Source: Rhizobium tumorigenes (GTDB lineage Bacteria; Pseudomonadota; Alphaproteobacteria; Rhizobiales; Rhizobiaceae). From it: DNA of 64,000 nucleotides. Made by a program: the position numbers and the translations under genes. The notes below the pieces were generated by a model. It saw nothing but the letters and a program-made list of their open reading frames with translations, made no database searches and was not told the DNA's origin. Location: NCBI RefSeq assembly GCF_003240565.2, contig NZ_CP117256.1, positions 682,001 through 746,000 on the forward strand. The letters run 5' to 3'. Positions 9,907-17,822 of the stretch are shown in pieces. The stretch's first letter is position 1; the number at the start of each line of letters is the position of its first letter.

Positions 9907-10935
9907 TCATCCTCGAACCAACCGCTTGATCATCGTGCGTACCGTGGAATTTTTTTTAGGATTTATGCTGAACTCAACGACGGCCCGCGCCGCGCCGTTG
10001 GGCAGCAGAAATAACGTCCCGGCGAGCAGAAACCGAGACAGGAGGTCGACGCTCGACGTTGATTGCACGATCTGCTTACAATACCGGCGAAGAAGGGAAA
10101 AATTCATGCGTTCTCGGCTGAGGATTTTAGCAAAAACCTCTCGCTCCACCAGATAGAGATAATCTAGCTTCATCTTAAACACCACGCCGTCTAGAAACGC
10201 TCCATCCCGGCTCAATCTTTCCAAATGGGCAAGTCGCAATCGAAATACGCGAATCTCTTTCTCCATCCCGAGGTGAGAACTTGAACCAAACCCAGACATA
10301 TTGTTATTGTGTATCCTGTATTTTCCCAAGGCCCGATCGATGTGCACCACCCGGCCCTTGAAAGGGGCGGCTAGGTAGGCAATGCCATCAATTCCGAAGT
10401 CGTAGTCGATGGCGCCAATCGTGAAATACACATCGCGACGGTAAATATTGCCCGAAGTTGGCGGCGTTGGATAGTATCCGTGACGATTGATACTCGCGAT
10501 CATCTCTCGATTGTCGTAACCAGGTCTCAAACGCGGAAAGGCATCCCCTATCTCATGGCCCTGTGCATCTATGGGCTGCAGCATATACTGAATTTTTGCA
10601 ACATCGGGCCCGAGATAGCGGGACACAGTGAGAAGAGCGTCTTTGTCCAAGACATCGTCGGCATCGAGAAACAGGACGTATTGACCGCGGGACGCCGAGA
10701 GACCGGTCAGGCATGCAGCAATAAAGCCGCGGTTTTCGGTATTGATTCCTATTAATCTGTCTGAATATCGGCTGATGACACTCCACGACGTGTCAGTCGA
10801 TCCGTCATTGACCACAATAAGCTCAAAATCAGCAATCGGCTGATTGAGGACACTCTCGATAGCAATCGCGACATAGTCCTTGTAGTTGTAGCAGGTAATA
10901 ATAACGCTAAAAAGCGGCTTTCCGTCGGCGATCAT
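9907..10935 (-). CDS. GT2-family glycosyltransferase
   Basis: GT-A fold glycosyltransferase of about 342 residues. The nucleotide-binding start (FSVIITCYNY), the VVNDGSTD segment and the metal-binding LDADD motif are in the right order. A long basic C-terminal part follows. The frame reaches a GTG at 10956, but the ATG at 10935 has a GGAG ribosome site nine bases away and is preferred. It converges on the efflux lipoprotein gene, leaving about 25 bases. It probably adds one sugar to the same exopolysaccharide unit; donor unknown. Confidence 0.85.
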   Translation of the reverse strand: MIADGKPLFSVIITCYNYKDYVAIAIESVLNQPIADFELIVVNDGSTDTSWSVISRYSDRLIGINTENRGFIAACLTGLSASRGQYVLFLDADDVLDKDALLTVSRYLGPDVAKIQYMLQPIDAQGHEIGDAFPRLRPGYDNREMIASINRHGYYPTPPTSGNIYRRDVYFTIGAIDYDFGIDGIAYLAAPFKGRVVHIDRALGKYRIHNNNMSGFGSSSHLGMEKEIRVFRLRLAHLERLSRDGAFLDGVVFKMKLDYLYLVEREVFAKILSRERMNFSLLRRYCKQIVQSTSSVDLLSRFLLAGTLFLLPNGAARAVVEFSINPKKNSTVRTMIKRLVRG

Positions 10936-11087
10936 TGATCTCACTCCAAGCCCCACAGATCAACCACGATGCCCACGCTGTCGCGGAGGACCCACGCCCT
11001 GCTCGAGAAGTCCACCCACCAACAATGTGAGCACAAGCGATCGGCACCTTGAACGACGTTGAACACGTGGCTTACTCCGGAAGAGAT

Positions 11088-11759
11088 TCAGTAGGCGTTC
11101 CTCGATCGAAACGCGGAAAGCGATACGACATTGGTGGCGCCGACGTTAGGATGTGAATGCTGACAGTAAGCCCGAAGCAACACGGTTTTCAGATCCGTGG
11201 AAGGCAGACCAGTTATCGGCTGGTTGGGAATACTTATGTTCGGCTTTCCCGGCACGTGTGACAACAATGCGCTTTTCACAGTCGCTCTTCGCACAAGGAT
11301 CGGGTCAGCCTCATCTTTGATGAGGATGTCGATCATGGTGGTCTGCGAGCCGACGCCCGCTGCGCGTAGCGTGATCTGCTTGATTGACGACCAATGAACA
11401 ATCTGACGCGAGAAACGGTGGTAGACGATCCCATCGGTCTTCACGGTGAACAATCGCTTCCACGGATTTCGTTTGCGCATAGACCATCCCAGAATGCTGA
11501 GATACACACAAAACAGACCTGTGACCCAATGGTTTAACATATCGCTCTGACGAAACAAATCGTACCGCTGGGCCGAAATATTGGCTGTATAGCAGGCGAC
11601 CAGCACCGCACACACAATCAGACATCGCCATAGTTCTGTATAGGAACCGCAATAAATGACGATCTCATTGGGGTGCGCGGCCCCTACCACGGCTGGATGA
11701 TTTTCTTCAAAGACGGCAATGGTCAGTGTTTTCGATCTGCTAGCACGAATTATGGCCAT
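11088..11759 (-). CDS. hypothetical protein with two membrane segments
   Basis: 223 residues, not recognised. Two hydrophobic segments (about 44-62 and 78-95) are separated by a short polar loop and followed by a positive patch (MRKRNPWKR) and a soluble beta-rich domain of about 120 residues. The arrangement recalls bacterial PH-domain proteins (two helices, then a strand-rich domain), but no diagnostic motif is present. The ATG has an AAGGGACAG ribosome site. It lies between a GT2 gene and a DUF707 gene on the same strand, so it may belong to the polysaccharide group. Confidence 0.6.
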   Translation of the reverse strand: MAIIRASRSKTLTIAVFEENHPAVVGAAHPNEIVIYCGSYTELWRCLIVCAVLVACYTANISAQRYDLFRQSDMLNHWVTGLFCVYLSILGWSMRKRNPWKRLFTVKTDGIVYHRFSRQIVHWSSIKQITLRAAGVGSQTTMIDILIKDEADPILVRRATVKSALLSHVPGKPNISIPNQPITGLPSTDLKTVLLRAYCQHSHPNVGATNVVSLSAFRSRNAY

Positions 11760-11840
11760 TGCCTGTCCCTTTCAGTGAAACGACTCCACGGCTACCGCCG
11801 AAGGTGTCAGGGCGTTGGTCTTTCCTTGACCATCTGTGGA

Positions 11841-12761
11841 TCATGAGGACTCAGATGCCACCGGCTGACCTGCCGCGGCGATCGGCAAAATAAGCGACTT
11901 CAACGCGTGCCTCATGACTGCCGGAAGATGGACCGGTTGGACCGCGTTGCGGTACCGTCCGATGAAATCGCGCCCAATTCGCATCGAAAGTCGCGGCCCA
12001 GACAGATGAACTCCGTTGATATCCACACCAGATAGGACACGTATGCGAGGCACGGCGACGCCATTGATCGACGAGTCGCGTGTCATGTGTGTGCGCCCTA
12101 GGATGGAAACCAGATCATCGTTTGCGGTGTTGCCCCCAACCTTTTTGATAAGCTGGTGCAACTTTCCGCCAACAGGCCGTGTATGGCAGACGGTCACACT
12201 GTCAAGGATAGCAACGGATTCGAGGTTTCCGCTGAGTTCAACCGCTAGTTTTGGCCAAACGAAATCCATTCCGAAACCGCTCTTGGAATCTTTTAGACTT
12301 TCCAGGGTCTTTGCCAATATCGCTCGGCTGAGCACCGGCACCATAATCTCAACGAAGTTGCTATACCGCAGGTCAAAGCTCGGGTGCTGGAGCGTGATCA
12401 GATGAGAATAATAGGAATCGCGATCTAATGACGGCTGATACACCAAGAGGCCATGACCCCGTCCCGCAGCGAACAGTCGATTTATATCACTGGTCGTGGC
12501 CCTGATATCGTCGTCAGGAAACCAGAAATAGTCATAGTTCTCCAGCGCTTCAGGGTGCTCTTTAAAAAAGCCATAGATTCCGTCCCACTTCCCGCCCTTG
12601 CCGCGATGCACATAATTGGCCTCTGGAAATCGCTTTATTTCGTCCGATCCGAAGTAACTTACCGCCACATCGAATTGCCGCCCTTCTCCGCACCAACTGT
12701 GATGAAGACTTTGATCTCCGCAGCGCACCACGGCCAGTGTAGGTGCCAATACAGGAGCCAT
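11841..12761 (-). CDS. DUF707-family protein, probable glycosyltransferase-like
   Basis: 306 residues. The stretch FDVAVSYFGSDE, the acidic FPDDDIRAT motif and the GFGMDFVWP region are hallmarks of the DUF707 family, found in plants and in bacterial polysaccharide clusters. The DDD motif is placed like the metal-binding DxD of GT-A enzymes, so a glycosyltransferase role is plausible but not proven. A GGAGG ribosome site precedes the ATG. The upstream side is AT-rich. The last 40 residues are poorly conserved in type and may be a tail. Confidence 0.75.
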   Translation of the reverse strand: MAPVLAPTLAVVRCGDQSLHHSWCGEGRQFDVAVSYFGSDEIKRFPEANYVHRGKGGKWDGIYGFFKEHPEALENYDYFWFPDDDIRATTSDINRLFAAGRGHGLLVYQPSLDRDSYYSHLITLQHPSFDLRYSNFVEIMVPVLSRAILAKTLESLKDSKSGFGMDFVWPKLAVELSGNLESVAILDSVTVCHTRPVGGKLHQLIKKVGGNTANDDLVSILGRTHMTRDSSINGVAVPRIRVLSGVDINGVHLSGPRLSMRIGRDFIGRYRNAVQPVHLPAVMRHALKSLILPIAAAGQPVASESS

Positions 12762-12958
12762 ACAAACCTCCGACCAAATAATAATGGCACAACATTGGAG
12801 ATCATACTATCGCACGGCCTCAATATTTCAAGCTTAATTTCTTATTAAAAAATGGGGTAATACATTCTTCCGACATATAGAAGTATTTACAAGGCAATAG
12901 ACAAATGCGAAAGTCGACATATGAAATTTTTGTTTCTTAGACAGAGCAGAGAGCGCTG

Positions 12959-13093
12959 ATGCCTATTGACTATAGAAGCTCGGCCGATCAATTTGCTGAA
13001 GTGGCAACGTCCATCAAATCACGCGAAAAGTGTATACCTTTACTTCGGGACCGCATGTTTGAACCTGTAACTTCGAAACTCTGGAATAGATAG
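12959..13093 (+). CDS. possible small ORF, 44 residues
   Basis: A 44-codon frame starting ATG at 12959 with a weak GAGAG upstream and ending TAG at 13093. The peptide is soluble, of mixed charge, and begins MPIDYRSSADQF. It lies four bases before the next small frame, a spacing typical of coupled genes. No family was recognised. It is offered only because of that spacing; it could be chance. Confidence 0.3.
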   Translation: MPIDYRSSADQFAEVATSIKSREKCIPLLRDRMFEPVTSKLWNR

Positions 13094-13097
13094 TTTT

Positions 13098-13337
13098 ATG
13101 AACAGGCATAATCTCTCAACATTGGAGGTTGACGACCTCATTAGCCTGTGTGGTGGAGACCCTGGCGCGATCATCATGCGAACGTCTATTGCGTCTGCTA
13201 CCTTCTTTTTTCTTTATTTCAGTTTGTATGCTTATGGCTTAGGTGGAAGCTTGCTTTTTTGGGGACCCTGCACCGCTGGGGCACTTACTTGCTTTATTCC
13301 ATTGGCAAAAATGCAACGTCGGTTTGAATCTCTCTAA
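13098..13337 (+). CDS. hypothetical small membrane protein
   Basis: 79 residues: a soluble start (LSTLEVDDLISLCGGDPGAI), then one long or two short hydrophobic segments from about residue 30 to 68, then a basic end. GGAATAG lies upstream of the ATG. No family was recognised. It follows the 44-codon frame after four bases. Its TAA stop codon is also the three-base target duplicated by the IS5-family element that begins at the next base, so the insertion left the coding sequence whole. Confidence 0.45.
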   Translation: MNRHNLSTLEVDDLISLCGGDPGAIIMRTSIASATFFFLYFSLYAYGLGGSLLFWGPCTAGALTCFIPLAKMQRRFESL

Positions 13338-14270
13338 TTGGCTGCCTCAAAAAGAGGTGGGTGATTTCAACAGGTTATGATTCCTTCGGATTTGCAAAGA
13401 TTCGATGGAGTTCACGATGGCCTGGACTGAAATCACCCGTCGGCAATATGCCCGGCGAACGGCTCGCTATGCAAGTGACATGACGGATCGGGAATGGGAA
13501 CTGGTTGCGCCTTTTTTGCCGATGCCCCGCCGCTTGGGTCGACCTCGCACCACTGATTTGCGCGAGGTCGTAAATGCTCTGCTTTACATCGCCACCACCG
13601 GTTGCCAGTGGCGGATGCTGCCGAAGGATTTTCCGCCCTGTTCAACGGTCCAGCGCTATTTTTATGAATGGCGGGCACTGGGACTTTGGACACGCATCAA
13701 CCATCATCTCGTGATGGAGGCACGCGAGTTGGAGGGCAGAGAGGCAAGTCCGACGGCTGGTGTGATCGATAGTCAGAGCGTGAAAACTACGGAAAGCGGT
13801 GGCATACGAGGCTATGATGCAGGTAAGAAGACGAAAGGGAGAAAGCGCCATATCATCGTCGATACGCTTGGCCTGATGGTCGGTCTCATGGTGCACAGCG
13901 CCGACATCCAGGATCGCGATGGTGCTCCTGATCTTCTGAAATCCATCCGCCACAGGTGGCCATGGTTGCTGCATGTCTTCGCTGATGGCGGCTATGCAGG
14001 CGATAAGTTGAAGCGGCGATTGAAGAAGATCGGACGCTGGACGGTCGAGATCATCAAGCGCTCGGACAAAGCGAAAGGCTTTGAAGTTCTGCCACGACGC
14101 TGGGTCGTCGAGCGGACCTTCGCGTGGCTTGGCAGATGCCGCAGGCTAGCAAAGGACGTCGAAAAATCCATCGCCTCCTCAGAGGCATGGATTATGATCG
14201 CCCACATTCGCCTGATAACCCGGCGGCTCGCAAGGTATCGATATCATTGAAGCCTTTTCGAGTCCGACTC
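13338..14270 (+). mobile_element. IS5-family insertion sequence, IS1031-like
   Basis: A 933-base element with one transposase gene. The outer 17 bases at 13338-13354 and, inverted, at 14254-14270 match at 11 of 17 positions without gaps (shared core CTC-AAAAG). TAA flanks both sides (13335-13337 and 14271-14273), as expected of the three-base TNA duplication of the IS1031 group. Length and duplication fit that group, and the transposase is uninterrupted, so the insertion may be recent. The exact ends are my reading and could shift by a base or two. Confidence 0.8.
13405..14250 (+). CDS. IS5-family transposase
   Basis: 281-residue DDE transposase. The N-terminal DUF4096-type region (MTDREWELVAPFLP) is followed by the three catalytic acids in context: D in GVIDSQSVKT, D in HVFADGGYAG, and E in VERTFAWLGRCRR. 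No stop or frameshift is visible. It cuts and joins element ends during transposition. An in-frame ATG at 13417 is an equally possible start. It occupies nearly all of the element. Confidence 0.95.
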   Translation: MEFTMAWTEITRRQYARRTARYASDMTDREWELVAPFLPMPRRLGRPRTTDLREVVNALLYIATTGCQWRMLPKDFPPCSTVQRYFYEWRALGLWTRINHHLVMEARELEGREASPTAGVIDSQSVKTTESGGIRGYDAGKKTKGRKRHIIVDTLGLMVGLMVHSADIQDRDGAPDLLKSIRHRWPWLLHVFADGGYAGDKLKRRLKKIGRWTVEIIKRSDKAKGFEVLPRRWVVERTFAWLGRCRRLAKDVEKSIASSEAWIMIAHIRLITRRLARYRYH

Positions 14271-14418
14271 TAAAGAACAGTTGGTATTGCACTTTGGGGC
14301 ATTTTAATTGCGTTGCCGGGTGCAGTTAAGCAGCAAGACTATTCACAATGCTCGGCAGATCGACGGTTGCTGACGCACTCCATTATCAGGCGAGTTTTGT
14401 CGACATGGGGCCATTTTC

Positions 14419-15510
14419 CTAGGCTTGGCTTTCTACCGAGAACTGAATGACCGAGATCGGATACGACTTGGCTTGCCATTGCAGCCTCGAACGCGCAAGT
14501 CCTTGCCACACGGGGTCGGCATCGTTTTCGTGATTGTCCGGTCCAAACACGAACATGCCGCGACCAGTCGTCTGCATGTAAGCTGTTTCTATCATACACT
14601 TCAGAAGGTGCGACGCTGCACCAGTGACCACATCCTCTGCCGCTGCTGCCTCCATGAAGAACATGATCCGTCCAAACGTGATTCCCATAAAGCGAGCCAA
14701 CGCCCTGTCACCACTAACGTTTCGAGCCGTGAAGCTAAACCTGAAGGTTGCAAGGACCCGGCTCAACGACCGAATGATCAGGCCTGGCCGTGACGTCAAA
14801 ATGCGTTTCTTTTTAAAAAGGCGAAGTCTAGAGAGCTCCAGTGGAACGATGTCCCAGAAAATCGGCCATTTACGACGGATTACAAAATCAAGACCTGGAT
14901 AGGACCGTTCGGCTTTCTGGACATTTCGTCGGGCATTTTTGCTGACCCCTTTGTAAAAAGCCTCAAAACTCTCCCACTGCTTGAAATCAATCGCAATCAT
15001 ATCGACGGCCGCTGTCGATATGACAGACACTCCGGCGAGCGCGTGGAGCTCCGCAGATCGGCATCTATCCAGGCACCAGTCAGATCCATAGCGATAGTAT
15101 CCCTCTCCCAGATGGCTAAGCACCGCCCGCATCGACAACGACCAAAGATGCCGATAGTCCGGGAGCACTTGAATGGCGTCGCAGAACACATGGTCGCTCT
15201 TACGAATTCCGATCGCACATTGACCAATTTTCACCTGCTCATTGCCGGTACACAATACAATCTCGAGCCGCACCAGCCTCATCAACGGGTTGTAGTCGAT
15301 CTGCCACATCCGGGATGCATGATAAGCGCAACGGAAAGACGCTTCGCATCTTTGAGCGAAAGCGTCCCAACTGGCAGCTCCCTGGGTGAACGCAAAAACA
15401 CGGACAGCCACTTGGCTTTGCCGCGAGTTGCGGGACGCTACGTACAACCCTTGCGCCAGTTCATCCAAAACACATTCCTGCATACAACAGATGGGTAGCT
15501 TTTCCGACAT
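14419..15510 (-). CDS. GNAT/FemAB-like acyltransferase, CelD/BcsL type
   Basis: 363 residues. The central part, FEAFYKGVSKNARRNVQKAE, is the signature found in CelD/BcsL-like GNAT proteins (Acetyltransf_6). These are encoded in many rhizobial polysaccharide clusters and are thought to acylate the glycan or a precursor. The C-terminal half holds a second GNAT-like region with the F-M-G-I-T-F strand. No membrane segment is seen, so it should act in the cytoplasm. It stands alone on the minus strand after the IS element. The substrate is unknown. Confidence 0.65.
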   Translation of the reverse strand: MSEKLPICCMQECVLDELAQGLYVASRNSRQSQVAVRVFAFTQGAASWDAFAQRCEASFRCAYHASRMWQIDYNPLMRLVRLEIVLCTGNEQVKIGQCAIGIRKSDHVFCDAIQVLPDYRHLWSLSMRAVLSHLGEGYYRYGSDWCLDRCRSAELHALAGVSVISTAAVDMIAIDFKQWESFEAFYKGVSKNARRNVQKAERSYPGLDFVIRRKWPIFWDIVPLELSRLRLFKKKRILTSRPGLIIRSLSRVLATFRFSFTARNVSGDRALARFMGITFGRIMFFMEAAAAEDVVTGAASHLLKCMIETAYMQTTGRGMFVFGPDNHENDADPVWQGLARSRLQWQAKSYPISVIQFSVESQA

Positions 15511-16398
15511 TTTCTGCCACGTGCACTAAGGACTATTTTGCCGATGCACAAGCATATCAGTTGAATTAGTGTAAGCGGGTAAGGTTAATTAATCAATACG
15601 CGGACCTCGCGGCAACAACGCTTACTTCAGATATGTTGCAAAATGATAGGCAACGCCTTTTTCCCGACATCGATGCCTTGCCTCTGACCTCAATAGAGGA
15701 CCAATACTTCAGTCGATAATATATTTTTTTGATTTTCAGATGGTGCGAGCAGCGGAGTTTCGGCCAGCTTCTGGCAGGGACGGTGGCCGCGCGCCGCGCA
15801 AAACGACGCGACCTGTGGGCGGCAACGAGTGCTGGCTTTGGCACCTCTTGGAGTGCGTAGCGAGGAGGAGGCTCGTTCGTCTGGAGAGGCCTGCTCGATC
15901 TCATACTGTCTTGGCATTTTCGATGCACTCGCCCTTTCACGGGACGTCGATTGAGCGACATCGGGCCAGATGTCTTTCTGTGCGGCTTGGCGCAAGTTTC
16001 AAGACCTATCGCTTGCCTAGCCGTTTTGTAGAACATCTTTAGGGTTAGCGATGATCGCACTACTTTGTATTCCCGCCGCAGCTTCATCGATGTTTGTTCT
16101 GCTGGCGGTTTTCGCGCCGAGACTGGTACCATTGGTCGACGACTTCGAGGAGAGCAATATTCTGCCCTTCAAGAAGCCACATAGAAGCAGCCATCTATCA
16201 GTCTGACAGGTGTCAACCACAAGCTTCGCTGTTTTGCTTGCGGGAAAGAAGATTGCGCGGTGAGAGGCTTCTGAGCGCTCACGTCGTATTCGCCTTTGCG
16301 TTATTTCCGGTAAGCGTGGACTATGACGGGGAGCTAAGGTCTGGGTTCCAACCGCAGACCCATCGTCGAAAAGCGGCCCAAGGGTCGGGGAGCTTCGC
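15511..16398. other. long region with no recognisable gene
   Basis: About 890 bases. Several overlapping frames of 75-180 codons exist on both strands, but none has a domain-like composition or a good ribosome site. The frames are rich in R, S and P, as in random translations of GC-rich DNA. The only start with a fair ribosome site belongs to the 51-codon frame at 16051. The rest may be worn-out coding sequence. Confidence 0.4.
16051..16206 (+). CDS. possible single-span small membrane peptide
   Basis: 51 codons from ATG at 16051, with AGGG seven bases upstream. The first 25 residues form one strongly hydrophobic segment, followed by an acidic and then a basic tail. It lies before the lytic transglycosylase on the same strand. 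No family was recognised, and it may be chance. Confidence 0.2.
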   Translation: MIALLCIPAAASSMFVLLAVFAPRLVPLVDDFEESNILPFKKPHRSSHLSV

Positions 16399-17322
16399 TT
16401 GATAAGGTGCATCGCCCCAACCGCTCTTATATCCCTGACGATCTTCCTTTTGATTCCGATGTCCACAGTCGGTGCGCGTGGAGGCAGAGCGAGCCCGGCT
16501 TGTCTCTATTCGATGACTGACGCCCCAGGTCGGGCACTTTGCATTCATGCCGGGAGCTTGAACCGCGACATTTGCAGCGCGTTGGAAAAGTTTGCGACGA
16601 GAAGCCAGCTACCCCCTGACTTCTTTGCACGTCTGATATGGCGTGAAAGCCGTTTTAGGGCGGAAGCAATCAGCCCAAAGGGTGCTCAGGGCATAGCGCA
16701 GTTCATGCCAGCCACCGCAGCGCTTCGTGGCCTCAAAGACAGCTTTGATCTCTTGGAAGCCCTCCGGGCATCATCGCAATATCTGATGAAGCTCCGGACC
16801 CGCTTCGGCAATCTTGGGCTCGCAGCTGCAGCCTACAATGCTGGCGAGCAGCGCGTTTCGACATTCATGCTTGTTGGAGACTTACCGTCGGAGTCCAGGA
16901 ACTATGTTTTCGGGATCACGGGGCACACCGTCGACGAGTGGAGGCGCTCACCGAGCGACCTCGCCCTTCCGCCACTTGACGAACACAGGGCGTTCATGGA
17001 TGCCTGCGTCGCCCTTGCTGCCACACGACGGCTCGTGGAGCCGGCAGAGCAGTCTGAAGGTGTTTGGACGCCATGGGGAGCACAATTGGCAGCAGCAGCA
17101 AGCAGTGTGACTGCACGGACGCTGTTTGCACGTGTATCTGCCAGGTTGCCGGCCCCTTTAAACACGGAGGCACCCATAATTCTGCGCAAGATTGATCGGG
17201 ATTTTGGATATAGACCCCGTTATTCTGCTCGAATAGGAAGGACACAGCGTAGAGATGCGGAAGACACCTGCAAAATTGTCGAGCGCGCCGGTTTTCCATG
17301 TTTGGTGTTCAAAAACTTTTAA
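16399..17322 (+). CDS. periplasmic lytic transglycosylase (SLT domain)
   Basis: 307 residues. After a signal peptide (hydrophobic to about residue 22) comes an SLT domain at about 60-170. The catalytic glutamate is in LIWRESRFR, followed by GAQGIAQFMPATA and the AAAYNAGEQRV motif. The enzyme cleaves peptidoglycan glycan strands with formation of anhydro ends. The C terminus (CKIVERAGFPCLVF) looks like the end of a SPOR-type repeat. The start is TTG at 16399 with GGGGAG six bases upstream; the next ATG, at 16459, would cut off the signal peptide. No secretion-system genes are nearby. Confidence 0.88.
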   Translation: MIRCIAPTALISLTIFLLIPMSTVGARGGRASPACLYSMTDAPGRALCIHAGSLNRDICSALEKFATRSQLPPDFFARLIWRESRFRAEAISPKGAQGIAQFMPATAALRGLKDSFDLLEALRASSQYLMKLRTRFGNLGLAAAAYNAGEQRVSTFMLVGDLPSESRNYVFGITGHTVDEWRRSPSDLALPPLDEHRAFMDACVALAATRRLVEPAEQSEGVWTPWGAQLAAAASSVTARTLFARVSARLPAPLNTEAPIILRKIDRDFGYRPRYSARIGRTQRRDAEDTCKIVERAGFPCLVFKNF

Positions 17323-17369
17323 CGCGTGCACGCGCTGACTTACCGCCGACGAACTATTCAATTCACTTG

Positions 17370-17583
17370 AGGGCCGTAAGGTTGCCAAGTAATGACAGAC
17401 GGTCGACGTCGAGTTCGTGACGGTCTCCGTTTACAGTCAGCGAGACCTTAGATGTGAAGGTCGCTTCGCTCCCCGCCATTCAGTTGCCATTGCCTTGCCC
17501 GCTATCCCGGACCCCACCACGGTCGCGGTAGACGAAATGAGGAGGTCGCGGCGGGACTGTTCCAGATCGATGGGGCTTGGCAT
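17370..17583 (-). pseudogene. remnant of Tat-exported 2Fe-2S subunit, PaoA/YagT-like
   Basis: From ATG at 17583 (GGAG upstream) the minus strand reads a twin-arginine signal (QSRRDLLIS, then a small hydrophobic region). After a frameshift near 17455 it continues with KVSLTVNGDRHELDVD, the start of the ferredoxin-like domain of xanthine-dehydrogenase-family iron-sulfur subunits. The cluster-binding cysteines that should follow are absent, so only the first 70 or so codons remain. It was too short and broken to appear as one open frame. The match rests on motif recognition alone. Confidence 0.5.
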
Positions 17584-17822
17584 GGTCGGCTCCGCTTCGT
17601 TGGCAAAGATCTGGGCGCAAAAGTGCTCACACGGCGCCCGTGCCTTTTAAGCTTGCGCTGTGGGCGGCGACAAATAGGGGCGTCGTCGCATGCCTTCATC
17701 GTCCACCATCATATATCTGTGATGGTGCGCCGCGTCATATCGACCGATCAGGTCGACCGTTCCTGTATGGCGGACATAGTCGCACGCCAACACTTCACCT
17801 CATAGGATCGATCCGAGACGGG

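Noticed and set aside
15593..16132. Minus-strand frame of 179 codons
   Set aside because: Rich in R, S, K and P without a recognisable domain and without a good start; overlapping frames on the other strand are equally long.
17704..17727. 8-base inverted repeat after dnaE2 as its terminator
   Set aside because: Lies about 100 bases beyond the gene end and has no T-run on the minus strand; left uncalled.
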